A stretch of DNA of 39,186 nucleotides from a bacterium (GTDB taxonomy: Bacteria > Cyanobacteriota > Vampirovibrionia > Gastranaerophilales > Gastranaerophilaceae). The notes under the pieces were generated by a model, which did not search any database, was not told where the DNA came from, and saw nothing but the letters and a program-made list of their open reading frames with translations. The translations under genes and the position numbers were made by a program. Shown here in pieces: positions 1-6,801 of this stretch (the stretch's first letter is position 1; each line of letters begins with the position of its first letter). The DNA lies in contig JAFXXK010000022.1 in assembly GCA_017542305.1 (NCBI GenBank), positions 1 through 39,186 of the forward strand. Reading direction: 5' to 3'.

Positions 1-87
1 GAAGAAATTCAAGAAGATGAAGAAACAAAAAAAGCGGCTTATGAGAAGTTCAAAAAAGCCGCTAAAGAGTTAAGAAAAATAAAATAA
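1..87 (+). CDS. 3' end of replisome organiser (duplicate of 39046-39132)
   Basis: This is the C-terminal lysine- and glutamate-rich tail of the gene that begins at 38413, repeated here because the circular genome was cut open inside it. The stop TAA is at 85-87. It is not a separate gene. Confidence 0.93.
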   Translation, partial: EEIQEDEETKKAAYEKFKKAAKELRKIK

Positions 88-141
88 GGAGAAGAAAATG
101 ACAAAATCAAACTTGAAAGAAAAAGAAGACACTACAAACAA
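1..141. repeat. End redundancy, copy 1 (circular assembly overlap)
   Basis: These 141 bases are identical to the last 141 bases of the window. They hold the 3' end of the replisome organiser gene, its stop codon, a Shine-Dalgarno site and the start of the next gene. An exact overlap of this length between contig ends is what k-mer assemblers leave on a circular molecule or one with circularly permuted ends, so the true unit is 39,045 bp. Confidence 0.95.
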
Positions 142-619
142 CGTTACAGGCTTGTTTATCAAAAAAATTCAAATGAAAGACAACAGAGCCTTAATATCGT
201 TAAATGACGATAACGATTTTAGAACTCAAAACGGGGATTTTAATGTAAAAGACGAAGTAACAGAGGAGTTTAAAACTTTATGGCATAACGCATTGGAGAT
301 TGTAACTTCTTTAACTCCGCAATTAGGTAAGGAAGTATCAGCGTTAAGACTTAATCACATTCAATTCTTTTATGATAAAAAAGGGTTTTTGAGCGATGTT
401 TCAATCTCGGTAATATGGACTTTTGACAGTCAAGGTCACGTCTTAAATCTGAATTATACAAAATTCCCTATCTATAAACCTGAAATGGCGGAAACGGTTG
501 TAGCAATATCGGGTAAACACGAAGAACTTTTACACGATATTTTAAAAGCTGCTAAGGCTTATATGAACGGCGATACCCGAACTAAACAAATGAGCCTTAT
601 TGTTGATAACACAAAATAG
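98..619 (+). CDS. Hypothetical early protein, 173 aa
   Basis: The start follows a clear AAGGAG at 86-91. The protein is soluble, with no membrane segment, and begins with a charged stretch before a mixed alpha/beta body. I do not recognise a family. It lies between the replisome organiser and the RusA resolvase, with RecT and YqaJ upstream, so a role in DNA replication or recombination, for example a single-strand DNA-binding or regulatory accessory, is plausible but inferred from position only. Confidence 0.8.
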   Translation: MTKSNLKEKEDTTNNVTGLFIKKIQMKDNRALISLNDDNDFRTQNGDFNVKDEVTEEFKTLWHNALEIVTSLTPQLGKEVSALRLNHIQFFYDKKGFLSDVSISVIWTFDSQGHVLNLNYTKFPIYKPEMAETVVAISGKHEELLHDILKAAKAYMNGDTRTKQMSLIVDNTK

Positions 620-649
620 TCTACATAATAATCAGAGGGAGCAAATAGG

Positions 650-1105
650 ATGTTAATACAGTTTACAATTCCGGTGCATCCGGTTTCTAAGAAAAACAGT
701 CAGCAAATAATTACGTTGAAAACAAAATACGGGAAATCACGAAATATTATTATCCCGTCAAAAAAATACAAAGAGTTTGAAGCTGAATGTATGCCGTTTT
801 TATTTCAAGTAAAAGCGCAAGCCGGAGTTGTGGACTTCCCCATAAATATGGCGGTGTCGTTTTATGTTTCAAAAAAATTAAAATACGATCTAACCAATTT
901 ACTTGAAGCAATAGACGATGCCGCCGTAAAATCGGGGTTAATCGCTGATGATAACAGGGATATTATCGCAGGTCATGACGGAAGCAGAGTATTTTATGAC
1001 AAACTCAACCCCCGAATTGAAGTAACAATTACCCAAATGGATGATTACATTCAATGGAAACCGACAAATATTGAGCAGAAAGGATTATTTGAATGTATTA
1101 TGTAA
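650..1105 (+). CDS. rusA: RusA-type Holliday junction resolvase
   Basis: RusA proteins are small dimeric Mg-dependent nucleases that cut four-way DNA junctions during phage recombination and replication. The 151-residue length is normal for the family. The signature acidic region is visible: D80 and N83 in KYDLTNLLEAIDD, D89/D90, then the GLIADD motif with D100/D101, followed by a beta-rich end. The N-terminus has the usual proline-rich strand (FTIPVHPVSKKN). A GAGGGAG site precedes the ATG. It sits in the early operon with RecT- and YqaJ-type genes, which produce the recombination intermediates it would resolve. Confidence 0.88.
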   Translation: MLIQFTIPVHPVSKKNSQQIITLKTKYGKSRNIIIPSKKYKEFEAECMPFLFQVKAQAGVVDFPINMAVSFYVSKKLKYDLTNLLEAIDDAAVKSGLIADDNRDIIAGHDGSRVFYDKLNPRIEVTITQMDDYIQWKPTNIEQKGLFECIM

Positions 1106-1362
1106 TGCACTTTTGCAGAAATAAAAAATGCAATAACGGTTGGATTGATAAGGATTTGACGGATGCAAGAATTAATCCGCCGGATTGGAAGTATTGTAAG
1201 GATTGTGCAAAGGCTCTTGGAATTGATTACGATGCACAAACCCCGGATAGCAATTTAACACCAAAAGAACTTGAACATAAAAACAAATTAAAAGAGCGAA
1301 TGAAAAAAGCTAATGAAATAAGATTACAAAAAATAAATCTGTGTCGACACGGGGGGGGGTAA
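1093..1362 (+). CDS. Small zinc-ribbon-like protein, 89 aa
   Basis: The gene overlaps the end of rusA by 13 bases and uses AAAGG at 1079-1083; ATG 1105 is an alternative start. Two cysteine pairs, FCRNKKC (C-x4-C) near residue 8 and YCKDC (C-x2-C) near residue 34, look like a zinc-binding knuckle. The second half is a charged helix. The reading frame ends inside a run of nine G bases, so a slip there would change the last residues. The function is unknown; a small DNA- or protein-binding accessory is likely. Confidence 0.72.
   Translation: MYYVMHFCRNKKCNNGWIDKDLTDARINPPDWKYCKDCAKALGIDYDAQTPDSNLTPKELEHKNKLKERMKKANEIRLQKINLCRHGGG
1341..1359. other. 10-bp palindrome followed by nine G
   Basis: A perfect palindrome GTGTCGACAC (1341-1350) is followed directly by nine G (1351-1359) in a genome of about one third GC. 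It spans the last codons of the 1093 gene. A G tract of this length is prone to polymerase slippage: with eight or ten G the protein gains a short different tail. It could also be partly an assembly error in length. Confidence 0.6.
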
Positions 1363-1383
1363 AATCAATTTTTAACCCTTAAA

Positions 1384-1428
1384 AGGTATATTTATACCTA
1401 AAATAATTTTTACACCCCTTAGCGGGGT
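1384..1428. promoter_or_regulatory. Repeated two-hairpin element, copy 1
   Basis: AGGTATA at 1384-1390 pairs with TATACCT at 1393-1399. It is followed by AAAAT and then a second hairpin, ACCCC (1414-1418) with GGGGT (1424-1428). The same pair of motifs in the same order occurs at 3332-3375 before the methyltransferase gene. It lies between the end of the 1093 gene and the LuxR-type regulator, so it may be an operator, an attenuator or an RNA processing site. No long T run follows. Confidence 0.6.
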
Positions 1429-1460
1429 TATATACAACGATAGAAATAGGAAGAAAAAAT

Positions 1461-1685
1461 ATGAAACTAAAAAAAATTGAAAAAAGAATACTTAAACTTG
1501 TAGCAAAGAATAAAACTTATGCTGAAATATCAAAAATTACAAAATATAGCTTATCCGGGGCATCTTATTATATCCGGAATCTGTTTAACAAATACAATGT
1601 CGATAATAGAATGAGCCTTGTATTAAAAGCAATAAAAGCCGGAGATATTGATATTACAGATATTGAGGGTATAGAAAATGAATAA
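1461..1685 (+). CDS. Stand-alone LuxR/GerE-type HTH protein
   Basis: This 74-residue protein is almost entirely one helix-turn-helix domain of the LuxR (GerE) type. Residues 7-63 follow the family pattern: ILKLVAKNKTYAEISKI for the first helices, SLSGASYYIRNLFNKYNV for the recognition region, then NRMSLVLKAIKAGDI. No receiver or ligand domain is attached, so it probably acts as a constitutive DNA-binding regulator. AGGAAG precedes the ATG. It follows a repeated hairpin element and overlaps the next gene by eight bases. It is a candidate activator for the late promoters with the GCCCG box (inference). Confidence 0.75.
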   Translation: MKLKKIEKRILKLVAKNKTYAEISKITKYSLSGASYYIRNLFNKYNVDNRMSLVLKAIKAGDIDITDIEGIENE

Positions 1686-2028
1686 ACACTTAAAAGAACG
1701 GATGAAAGAGCGTTATAACATTGAATTATCCGCATCAGAAGCACGGGAATTATTGAATAAAATTAGATTAGGTGATTCAACGTTTCTTTATGATGCTGTC
1801 GGATATAACGGCAAACGAAAATTTTGTTATGTGATGTTTAAAAAAATTCCTGTAAAAGTTCTTTACGAACGTTCAAAAAAGGGAGTAAACAAAATTATAA
1901 CTGTGTATCCATTTGATGTGGATGAATACAACGATATGACACAAAAGACATATCAAAATTGCTTAAACGGGGCAATAGCTTTCTTAAAGCAAAATGGTTA
2001 CATAGTTTACAAAAGAAAGGAATCGTAA
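1678..2028 (+). CDS. Hypothetical protein, possibly RelE-like fold
   Basis: The start overlaps the regulator gene by eight bases. The 116 residues begin with a basic helix (HLKERMKERYNI) followed by beta strands (KFCYVMFKKIPVKVLYERS and NKIITVYPF). This helix-then-sheet order resembles small RNase toxins of the RelE/DUF4258 kind, but no catalytic set is certain and no partner antitoxin is evident. It may be a phage host-takeover protein. The stop overlaps the next start as TAATG. Confidence 0.7.
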   Translation: MNKHLKERMKERYNIELSASEARELLNKIRLGDSTFLYDAVGYNGKRKFCYVMFKKIPVKVLYERSKKGVNKIITVYPFDVDEYNDMTQKTYQNCLNGAIAFLKQNGYIVYKRKES

Positions 2029-2336
2029 TGGAAGATAAAGACAAAATCATAGCAAAACTCAAAGCCGAGAATGAACGGTTGAAAGAGGAAGTTGAAATAA
2101 GAGATAATCTTTCTGAAACGTTTAGAAAAGAAGCATTATCTTGGGCAAATATAGCAAATGATTATCAAAAAGATAAAACAAAACTTGAACAGACCTTGCA
2201 AGAGATAAAAGAGATTGCGGAAATGGCTATCAATGGTGGATATGCAACAAAATCATCTGATTATTCAGAAGGTATGGAAATAATAGGACACTATGTTTTA
2301 CAACTTATAACCAAAGCGGAAGAAAGTGAGGGGTAG
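2028..2336 (+). CDS. Coiled-coil protein, 102 aa
   Basis: Translation is coupled to the previous gene through a TAATG overlap, with GAAAGGAA just upstream. Residues 1-70 form a strongly charged coiled coil rich in Lys and Glu. The end, with a YATKSSDYSEGMEIIGHYVL region, is a short globular or helical tail. Proteins like this are common scaffolding or regulatory accessories in phage early operons. No family is recognised. Confidence 0.72.
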   Translation: MEDKDKIIAKLKAENERLKEEVEIRDNLSETFRKEALSWANIANDYQKDKTKLEQTLQEIKEIAEMAINGGYATKSSDYSEGMEIIGHYVLQLITKAEESEG

Positions 2337-2337
2337 G

Positions 2338-2646
2338 ATGGACGAAAGAGATTTATTAGAAACATCTATTGATATTGAAAAATATGTTACTGCTAAAAGA
2401 GATGAAATTTATAGAGCTATTGAAGAAGAATGTTGGAAACAGCTTGATGATATGAGGTTAATAAATCTATATAAGGGTTGTCGTACCGACTGCATTTTGA
2501 AACAGATTGTAGAGAAATGCAAGGATGAAATAAGAGTGTATAGAAATACGCTTCTCCCTAATGACGGAACAAACACATTACATTTTGGTAGGCAATCATT
2601 TGCGTATGATATTTTAAAACTTTTAGACATAGAGGAGTGCGAATGA
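2338..2646 (+). CDS. Hypothetical protein, 102 aa
   Basis: I chose the ATG at 2338, one base after the previous stop, rather than an in-frame GTG at 2326, because GAGGGGTAGG lies just before it. The protein is helical and acidic with four cysteines (ECW, GCRTDCILKQ, EKC region, and near the end). No family is recognised. It is one of four consecutive small, tightly packed genes that are probably co-translated. Confidence 0.68.
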   Translation: MDERDLLETSIDIEKYVTAKRDEIYRAIEEECWKQLDDMRLINLYKGCRTDCILKQIVEKCKDEIRVYRNTLLPNDGTNTLHFGRQSFAYDILKLLDIEECE

Positions 2647-2819
2647 AAGTAAATATAAGTGAATGGAGATATGGACCACCGACCGAAAAGATTGATAAAT
2701 GGGTAATTTATTTAATCAAAGCTGATGATAAAACGATATTGGCAACAACAAAAGACATAAATACGATATATAAATATCCTTTGAATATAATTCAATGGGC
2801 AATTATGGAGATTGAATAA
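2643..2819 (+). CDS. Small hypothetical protein, 58 aa
   Basis: The ATGA overlap with the previous gene and GAGGAG upstream set the start at 2643. The protein is a small alpha/beta unit with a tryptophan-rich start (SEWRYGPPTEKIDKWVIYLIK). Its stop abuts the start of the Dam-type methyltransferase directly. The function is unknown. Confidence 0.65.
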   Translation: MKVNISEWRYGPPTEKIDKWVIYLIKADDKTILATTKDINTIYKYPLNIIQWAIMEIE

Positions 2820-3329
2820 ATGAGCGAAACAGCATTAAGAGAAATCATAAAACAAAGTAAATATCATTTTGAACATAAAAGAAATGATTACGAAACCCCG
2901 CCGGAGTTGATTACTATGGCATTAAATATTATTGGTAAAAAAAAATTTGACCTTGATGTATGCTGCAGCCGGAAAAATATTCCTGCAATACATTATTATA
3001 TTTGTGGAGAGTTAGACGGTTTAAAAAATGATTGGCTAAGTTATAACTGGTGTAATCCCCCATTTGATGAATGTGCAAAATGGATAAAAAGAGCTTATGA
3101 AGAACAAAAAATAGGGAATAGAACCGTCATGCTCTTACCTGTAAGAACAGAAACGAAATATTGGCATGACTTTATATTATTTAATCCAAGCGTTGAGATT
3201 CATTGGCTGCGAAAAGGTTACAGCTTTATTAATCCCGATACGGGTGAAAATTGCGGAATCTATAAAAATCCGCTTGCATTAGTTTATTTTAAATCTACAC
3301 CAAATGATGTAGTCGAAAACGAGCGTTAA
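2820..3329 (+). CDS. dam: Phage DNA N6-adenine methyltransferase (Dam type)
   Basis: This 169-residue protein matches the phage Dam family (DNA_N_6_adenine methyltransferase), which transfers a methyl group from S-adenosylmethionine to adenine in DNA. The visible landmarks are YETPPELI (24-31), FDLDVCCS (43-50) for the cofactor side, and the catalytic NPPF (79-82) in WCNPPFDE. These are followed by VMLLPVRTETKYWHDF and WLRKGYSFINPDTGE, which are typical of the family. No restriction enzyme is nearby, so it is an orphan methylase. Likely roles are protection from host restriction or marking of DNA for replication or packaging. Confidence 0.9.
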   Translation: MSETALREIIKQSKYHFEHKRNDYETPPELITMALNIIGKKKFDLDVCCSRKNIPAIHYYICGELDGLKNDWLSYNWCNPPFDECAKWIKRAYEEQKIGNRTVMLLPVRTETKYWHDFILFNPSVEIHWLRKGYSFINPDTGENCGIYKNPLALVYFKSTPNDVVENER

Positions 3330-3331
3330 TT

Positions 3332-3436
3332 TTTTAGGTATGGTTTTATACCTAAAACTACCCTTTAAAGGGGTTCTGTCATAATAACTCTTATCGGTAC
3401 CATGCGATAAGATACAAAAGCAAGGCGTAAAGCCTT
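3332..3436 (+). promoter_or_regulatory. Structured leader with four hairpins; copy 2 of repeated element
   Basis: Four hairpins lie in a row ahead of the methyltransferase gene. TTTTAGGTAT (3332-3341) pairs with ATACCTAAAA (3348-3357); CCCTTT pairs with AAAGGG (3361-3372); CTTATCG (3390-3396) pairs with CGATAAG (3405-3411); AAGGC (3422-3426) pairs with GCCTT (3432-3436), followed by TATT. The first two match the element at 1384-1428. Such a string suggests termination or attenuation before the second methyltransferase; ligand sensing is possible but not shown. Confidence 0.6.
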
Positions 3437-3471
3437 TATTTACTAGGCTCTACACCAAATGGGGGAGAACT

Positions 3472-4104
3472 TTGGAAAAATATATTAATAAAATTATAAA
3501 TGATGACTGTATGAATATCTTAAAACAGTTGCCTGATAAGTGTATTGATTTAGTACTCACTGACCCGCCGTATGGGATAAATATTTCAAATAATATAGGT
3601 AGAAGAAAAGGTGATAGACATTCTGATTACAAGAAATGCGATTGGGATAATTGTTCCCCGAGTAAAGAAGTATTTAAAGAAATTTTTAGAATAAGCAAAA
3701 ATCAAATTATTTTTGGAGCAAATCACTTTATAAGTAAAATCCCGTATGACAGTAGTTGTTGGATTGTATGGGATAAACTTTTTAGCGAAGATGTAAGTTT
3801 TGCAAGCTGTGAGTTAGCATATACAAGTTTTACAAGCGTAGTTAAAAGATATAGATTATCTTCTGCTCAGGGCTATTTAAGATTTCACCCTACGCAAAAA
3901 CCATTGAAACTATTTGAAATGATATTGAGAGATTACAGCAACGAAGATGCCCTTGTACTTGATTGTTTTTCAGGTAGTGGTACAACGGCTATTGCTTGCC
4001 ATAATCTCAAACGGCGGTTTATTTGCATAGAAAAAGACTATGACTACTGGAAAGCAAGTGTTGAACGGTTAGAGAATGCGCAAGCACAAATGAAATTATT
4101 TTAG
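3472..4104 (+). CDS. DNA methyltransferase, N6/N4 beta class
   Basis: This is a site-specific DNA methylase of the N6_N4_Mtase family. The order of motifs, DPPY at 31-34 first and the cofactor-binding FSGSG at 166-170 last, defines the beta class. HPTQKP at 139-144 is the usual motif before the cofactor site. The start is a TTG: GGGGGAG sits seven bases upstream and no ATG fits. At 210 residues it is short, so its target-recognition region is small. It is a second orphan methylase next to the Dam-type gene, separated by a structured leader. Confidence 0.88.
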   Translation: MEKYINKIINDDCMNILKQLPDKCIDLVLTDPPYGINISNNIGRRKGDRHSDYKKCDWDNCSPSKEVFKEIFRISKNQIIFGANHFISKIPYDSSCWIVWDKLFSEDVSFASCELAYTSFTSVVKRYRLSSAQGYLRFHPTQKPLKLFEMILRDYSNEDALVLDCFSGSGTTAIACHNLKRRFICIEKDYDYWKASVERLENAQAQMKLF

Positions 4105-4122
4105 CTTACTTCTTTATATTAT

Positions 4123-4147
4123 GAGCAGGTGCAGGTTGCATCTGCTC
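4123..4147. terminator. Stable hairpin between convergent genes
   Basis: An 11-bp stem, GAGCAGGTGCA (4123-4133) with TGCATCTGCTC (4137-4147), has one G.T pair and a three-base loop. It sits between the rightward methyltransferase and the leftward HTH-membrane gene. It has no long T tract on either side, so it may act as a weak bidirectional terminator or an RNA-stabilising end. Confidence 0.6.
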
Positions 4148-4254
4148 TTGTCGCTGCGTTCGCGTTTAATGTGCCTTCGCTTGAGCCTTAACTTGTCCTG
4201 TGGACAGCTCATTGTTAGGCTCAAGGCTCCGCACTTCGCTCACTTGCTCTTTTT
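4148..4254 (+). repeat. GC-rich 3' element, copy 1
   Basis: It contains TTGTCGCTGCGTTCGCG (4148-4164), GGCTCCGC (4225-4232) and CTTCGCTCACTTGCTC followed by T7. The same blocks in the same order occur on the opposite strand at 6108-6044. Between the blocks lies an extra hairpin, CTTGAGCC (4180-4187) with GGCTCAAG (4218-4225). The element overlaps the C-terminal codons of the leftward gene at 4166-4846 and is far richer in GC than its surroundings. Confidence 0.6.
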
Positions 4255-4846
4255 TTGTGCTTTCAGGTGCCGAGTTTTTCTCGGTAGTTGAAATTTTTGG
4301 AATAATTAGAACATATCCGATTAAACAAATTAGAACTAACAAAAGTACAAAAATGATTATATTTTTCCAAATGTGTACTTTTTGAGATTTTTCCAAACGT
4401 GCTTGAACTGTTTTAACCTCTGCACGAAGCTCAATATTTTCTTCCTGTACCTCTGATTTACTGTCAGTCAGTAGTTTTGTGGTATATCCGAAATTGCTCA
4501 AAGCAGTTTGATGAATCCGTTCAATTGTTTCCAACGATTTATTGAAAAGTTCAAACGCTTCCGAATTTGAAAAATTTGAAACATTTTTGTAATTTTTCGT
4601 AACATTAAAGTCGGAATTTTGAGAAATTTTCTCGGAATTGTTTGAATTTTCTGAAACATTTTCAAAATTTTCAACATTTTTTGATTTTTTAAGTCGTTCC
4701 ATATCATCAGCCGATATTACGACTTTTTGACCGTCAACACGTTCAACAGTTTCAAACTTTCCCGAACTTATCCAATAGTAAACTTTGGATTTCTTCCAAC
4801 CTAAAGCCTGCATTAACTCAACAGGAGATAATTCAAATTTTTCCAT
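4166..4846 (-). CDS. MerR-like HTH protein with C-terminal membrane anchor
   Basis: This 226-residue protein has an unusual build. Residues 5-55 are a winged HTH of the MerR/excisionase kind (LSPVELMQALGWKKSKVYYW...VVISADDMERL). Residues 57-97 are a low-complexity Asn/Ser/Phe linker, residues 100-155 a coiled coil, and residues 161-183 a single membrane span (IIIFVLLLVLICLIGYVLII). A charged tail follows. It would hold bound DNA at the membrane. It is transcribed away from the replication-type gene at 5084, so a role in replication control, partition or segregation of a plasmid-like prophage is plausible. The C-terminal 20 or so codons are encoded by the GC-rich repeated element and may be a recent extension. 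Confidence 0.78.
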   Translation of the reverse strand: MEKFELSPVELMQALGWKKSKVYYWISSGKFETVERVDGQKVVISADDMERLKKSKNVENFENVSENSNNSEKISQNSDFNVTKNYKNVSNFSNSEAFELFNKSLETIERIHQTALSNFGYTTKLLTDSKSEVQEENIELRAEVKTVQARLEKSQKVHIWKNIIIFVLLLVLICLIGYVLIIPKISTTEKNSAPESTKKEQVSEVRSLEPNNELSTGQVKAQAKAH

Positions 4847-4894
4847 ACTAAAATTTCCCTAACTTTTTCAAACTCTCTTAAAAAATACTTATCC

Positions 4895-4922
4895 TTGACA
4901 GATTAATATCACAAACTATATC
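4895..4922 (+). promoter_or_regulatory. Promoter in divergent region of replication island
   Basis: A consensus -35 TTGACA (4895-4900), a 16-bp spacer and TATATC (4917-4922) point rightward to the gene at 5084, leaving a leader of about 150 bases. Downstream are GCATG repeats around 4937-4953 (GCATG, TTTTAAA, GCATGC) that could be protein-binding sites or iteron-like units. The 237-base gap between the divergent genes holds no gene and is a candidate control region or origin. Confidence 0.65.
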
Positions 4923-5083
4923 ATGAGTAAAGAGCATGTTTTAAAGCATGCCATAAAACTTAATAAAAAATAAGACCCCTCAAAACGAGAAGTCCTATCT
5001 ATCACATTTGTAAGTAAGTATATAGTAGCACATCTCATTTTTAGGGGCAAGGGATAGTTTATGCAAAATTTAAGGAGATGTGT

Positions 5084-5875
5084 ATGGAATTAGCGAAAAA
5101 GCATGAGGGGCATGGGTTTTCACAGTTTGAACTTACTCAAAGTTTATTACAAAATCTTAACAAACTGAAATTAACCGCAACTGAAAATATCATTTTATTA
5201 GAATTAAGTTTGTTTTATAACCCGAAACACGCTGATATTTTCCCAAAACAAAAAACAATAGCCTTAAAAGCTAATTGTAGTGAGCGTTCTGTAATTAGAG
5301 CCGTTCAGAGCTTCATTAAGGCGGGGTTAATTATGGTTGAGTGTAAATATACTAACCGATATAAATTCACGCAAAAACTCTTAAATCTGTGCGGTCTGGT
5401 GAAAGATTTTAAACAAGGTGCACTCTGCGAGTACCCAACTTGTAACGAAATTAAAAAATTTCGACAAGTAGATGACAATTTGTCATATAGTGGGTGTCAA
5501 AATGTCATAAAAGAGGGTGACAATTTGTCACATCATGAACAAAGTATAGAACAAAAGAAAAATAACAAAATTGTTGTTTTAAAAAATTCTGAAAAATCCG
5601 AAACAATATCGGATGAAGAAGTGCTAAGAATGTATGCAGAAAAACACGCAAAATCGAACATTCAAGGATACATAAACAGCCTGAAAATTAAAGGGGTTGC
5701 GGCTGACATTATCCGTCAATATCGAGAAAAAGAGAGGGTTTCGAAATACTGGGATAAACAAGCCGCTAAGACCTCTGAATTGATAAAAGAATACGCAAAC
5801 TTAAAAGGTGATCCGATGCCGGACAGCTTCCGGTTGCTGAAACAAAAACTTATGGGTGTAGTCAAAAATGCTTAG
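5084..5875 (+). CDS. HTH replication-initiation-type protein
   Basis: I chose ATG 5084 over ATG 5078 because AAGGAG (5072-5077) leaves six bases to it. The N-terminal third carries a winged HTH of the HTH_36 sort: LTATENIILLELSLFYN, then PKQKTIALKANCSERSVIRAVQSFIKAGLI and a basic wing. This arrangement is common in replication initiators of phages and plasmids. A disordered Asn/Lys stretch links it to a helical C-terminal region (EVLRMYAEKHAKSNIQGYINSLK) like that in the 38413 protein. It lies opposite the membrane-anchored HTH gene in an isolated island. It might start replication of the resident plasmid form; this is inference from domain type and position. Confidence 0.7.
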   Translation: MELAKKHEGHGFSQFELTQSLLQNLNKLKLTATENIILLELSLFYNPKHADIFPKQKTIALKANCSERSVIRAVQSFIKAGLIMVECKYTNRYKFTQKLLNLCGLVKDFKQGALCEYPTCNEIKKFRQVDDNLSYSGCQNVIKEGDNLSHHEQSIEQKKNNKIVVLKNSEKSETISDEEVLRMYAEKHAKSNIQGYINSLKIKGVAADIIRQYREKERVSKYWDKQAAKTSELIKEYANLKGDPMPDSFRLLKQKLMGVVKNA

Positions 5876-5984
5876 TCACTTTCACCGACTTTACAGGCTT
5901 AAAAGTTTAAGTAATAATATAACATTATTACGGGATTAACGGCTGTTCCGCAGTAGTTATATGCAGCCGCCCGCTTTTATTAAC

Positions 5985-6012
5985 AAAATAAAAACTCTGC
6001 AAATGCAGAGTT
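5985..6012 (-). terminator. Leftward terminator after tail adaptor gene
   Basis: AACTCTGC (5993-6000) and GCAGAGTT (6005-6012) form an 8-bp stem with an AAAT loop. On the minus strand the stem is followed by TTTTATTTTG, a T-rich tail, so it ends transcripts of the leftward gene at 6801-6109. On the plus strand no T run follows. Confidence 0.75.
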
Positions 6013-6043
6013 GTGTAAAAAAAGATTAGTCTATGATTTGATG

Positions 6044-6108
6044 AAAAAGAGCGAGTGAGCGAAGGATAAAGGCGGAGCCGTATCCGTTATTCGCGAACGA
6101 AGCGACAA
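6044..6108 (-). repeat. GC-rich 3' element, copy 2 (inverted relative to copy 1)
   Basis: Read on the minus strand from 6108 it gives TTGTCGCTTCGTTCGCG, then GGCTCCGCC, then CTTCGCTCACTCGCTC and five T. These are the same blocks as at 4148-4254 on the plus strand. GGATA (6064-6068) and TATCC (6080-6084) can close a hairpin around the GGCGGAGCC core. It starts immediately after the stop codon of the leftward adaptor gene. The two copies bracket the replication island. Confidence 0.6.
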
Positions 6109-6801
6109 TTATACATTCCAAACTATACGGGTAGTCGTTTTTACAGGGTTTGCCGCTTTTTTGAAAACTTTCCAACGCTCATTAAACTCATTTATTGTCG
6201 GCTGATAGTTTTCATCTTCCTGATCTTTATTGTTTTGTTCCATTGTTTTTAATACCAAACAATCCATAAACAGCCATTCAAGCGTAAAACGCTGTCTGTC
6301 ATCTTCCATTAACGGGATATATATATAATCGTCCGCTTTTTCAAATTCAAATTTCAATGTGCCATCTTCCCCGTCAACAACAGGCTCAAAATGATTAAAT
6401 TGTACTCCGAATTTATAATTATCATTAGGTATTGGGTATAATCTTATTTTCGTTTCAGGTGTTTTATAATCAATCCAATAATGTGTCGGTTTGCCTGTTG
6501 CTGTTAAATCATAGCTTTTTGCATTCCCGATAAATATCAAATTCTCTTTTGTATCCTTATTATAAACGGCGGTTATCTGACCGCTGGGTGTTTTATAATT
6601 AGCATTTCCTTTACTTGCGTTTATAGTCTGTTCAGACATCTTAAACGGGAAGTCTACGAGATTTATTAAATACCTTAATGCCCCGTTAAGTTCAGTTCTT
6701 GCCTGTATGCTATCTTCAGATTTGAATATCATATCATCAGCATTAAATCCGCTCCATGCTTTATTGCCTAATTCTGTTAAAATTCTTTGTGCTGTTATCA
6801 T
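6109..6801 (-). CDS. Head-to-tail adaptor / tail tube protein (podovirus type)
   Basis: The 230-residue sequence resembles the short-tail adaptor family (P22 gp4 and T7 gp11 type). It has a helical start (AQRILTELGNKAWSG...ARTELNGALRYLINLVDFPF), beta-rich repeats containing Y-x-L and the phrase IRLYPIPNDNYKFGVQFNHF typical of these proteins, then a helical end. In podoviruses a dodecamer of this protein joins the portal to the tail hub. AAAGAGGT precedes the start. It is the only virion-type gene in the late region on the minus strand, with its own -10 box (TATAAT near 6828-6823) and terminator. The family assignment is by pattern, not by alignment. Confidence 0.65.
   Translation of the reverse strand: MITAQRILTELGNKAWSGFNADDMIFKSEDSIQARTELNGALRYLINLVDFPFKMSEQTINASKGNANYKTPSGQITAVYNKDTKENLIFIGNAKSYDLTATGKPTHYWIDYKTPETKIRLYPIPNDNYKFGVQFNHFEPVVDGEDGTLKFEFEKADDYIYIPLMEDDRQRFTLEWLFMDCLVLKTMEQNNKDQEDENYQPTINEFNERWKVFKKAANPVKTTTRIVWNV

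Noticed and set aside
1-141. A biological direct terminal repeat
   Set aside because: The repeat is cut within genes, has no stop of coverage to support it, and its length equals a common assembler k-mer. An assembly overlap of a circular or permuted genome is simpler.
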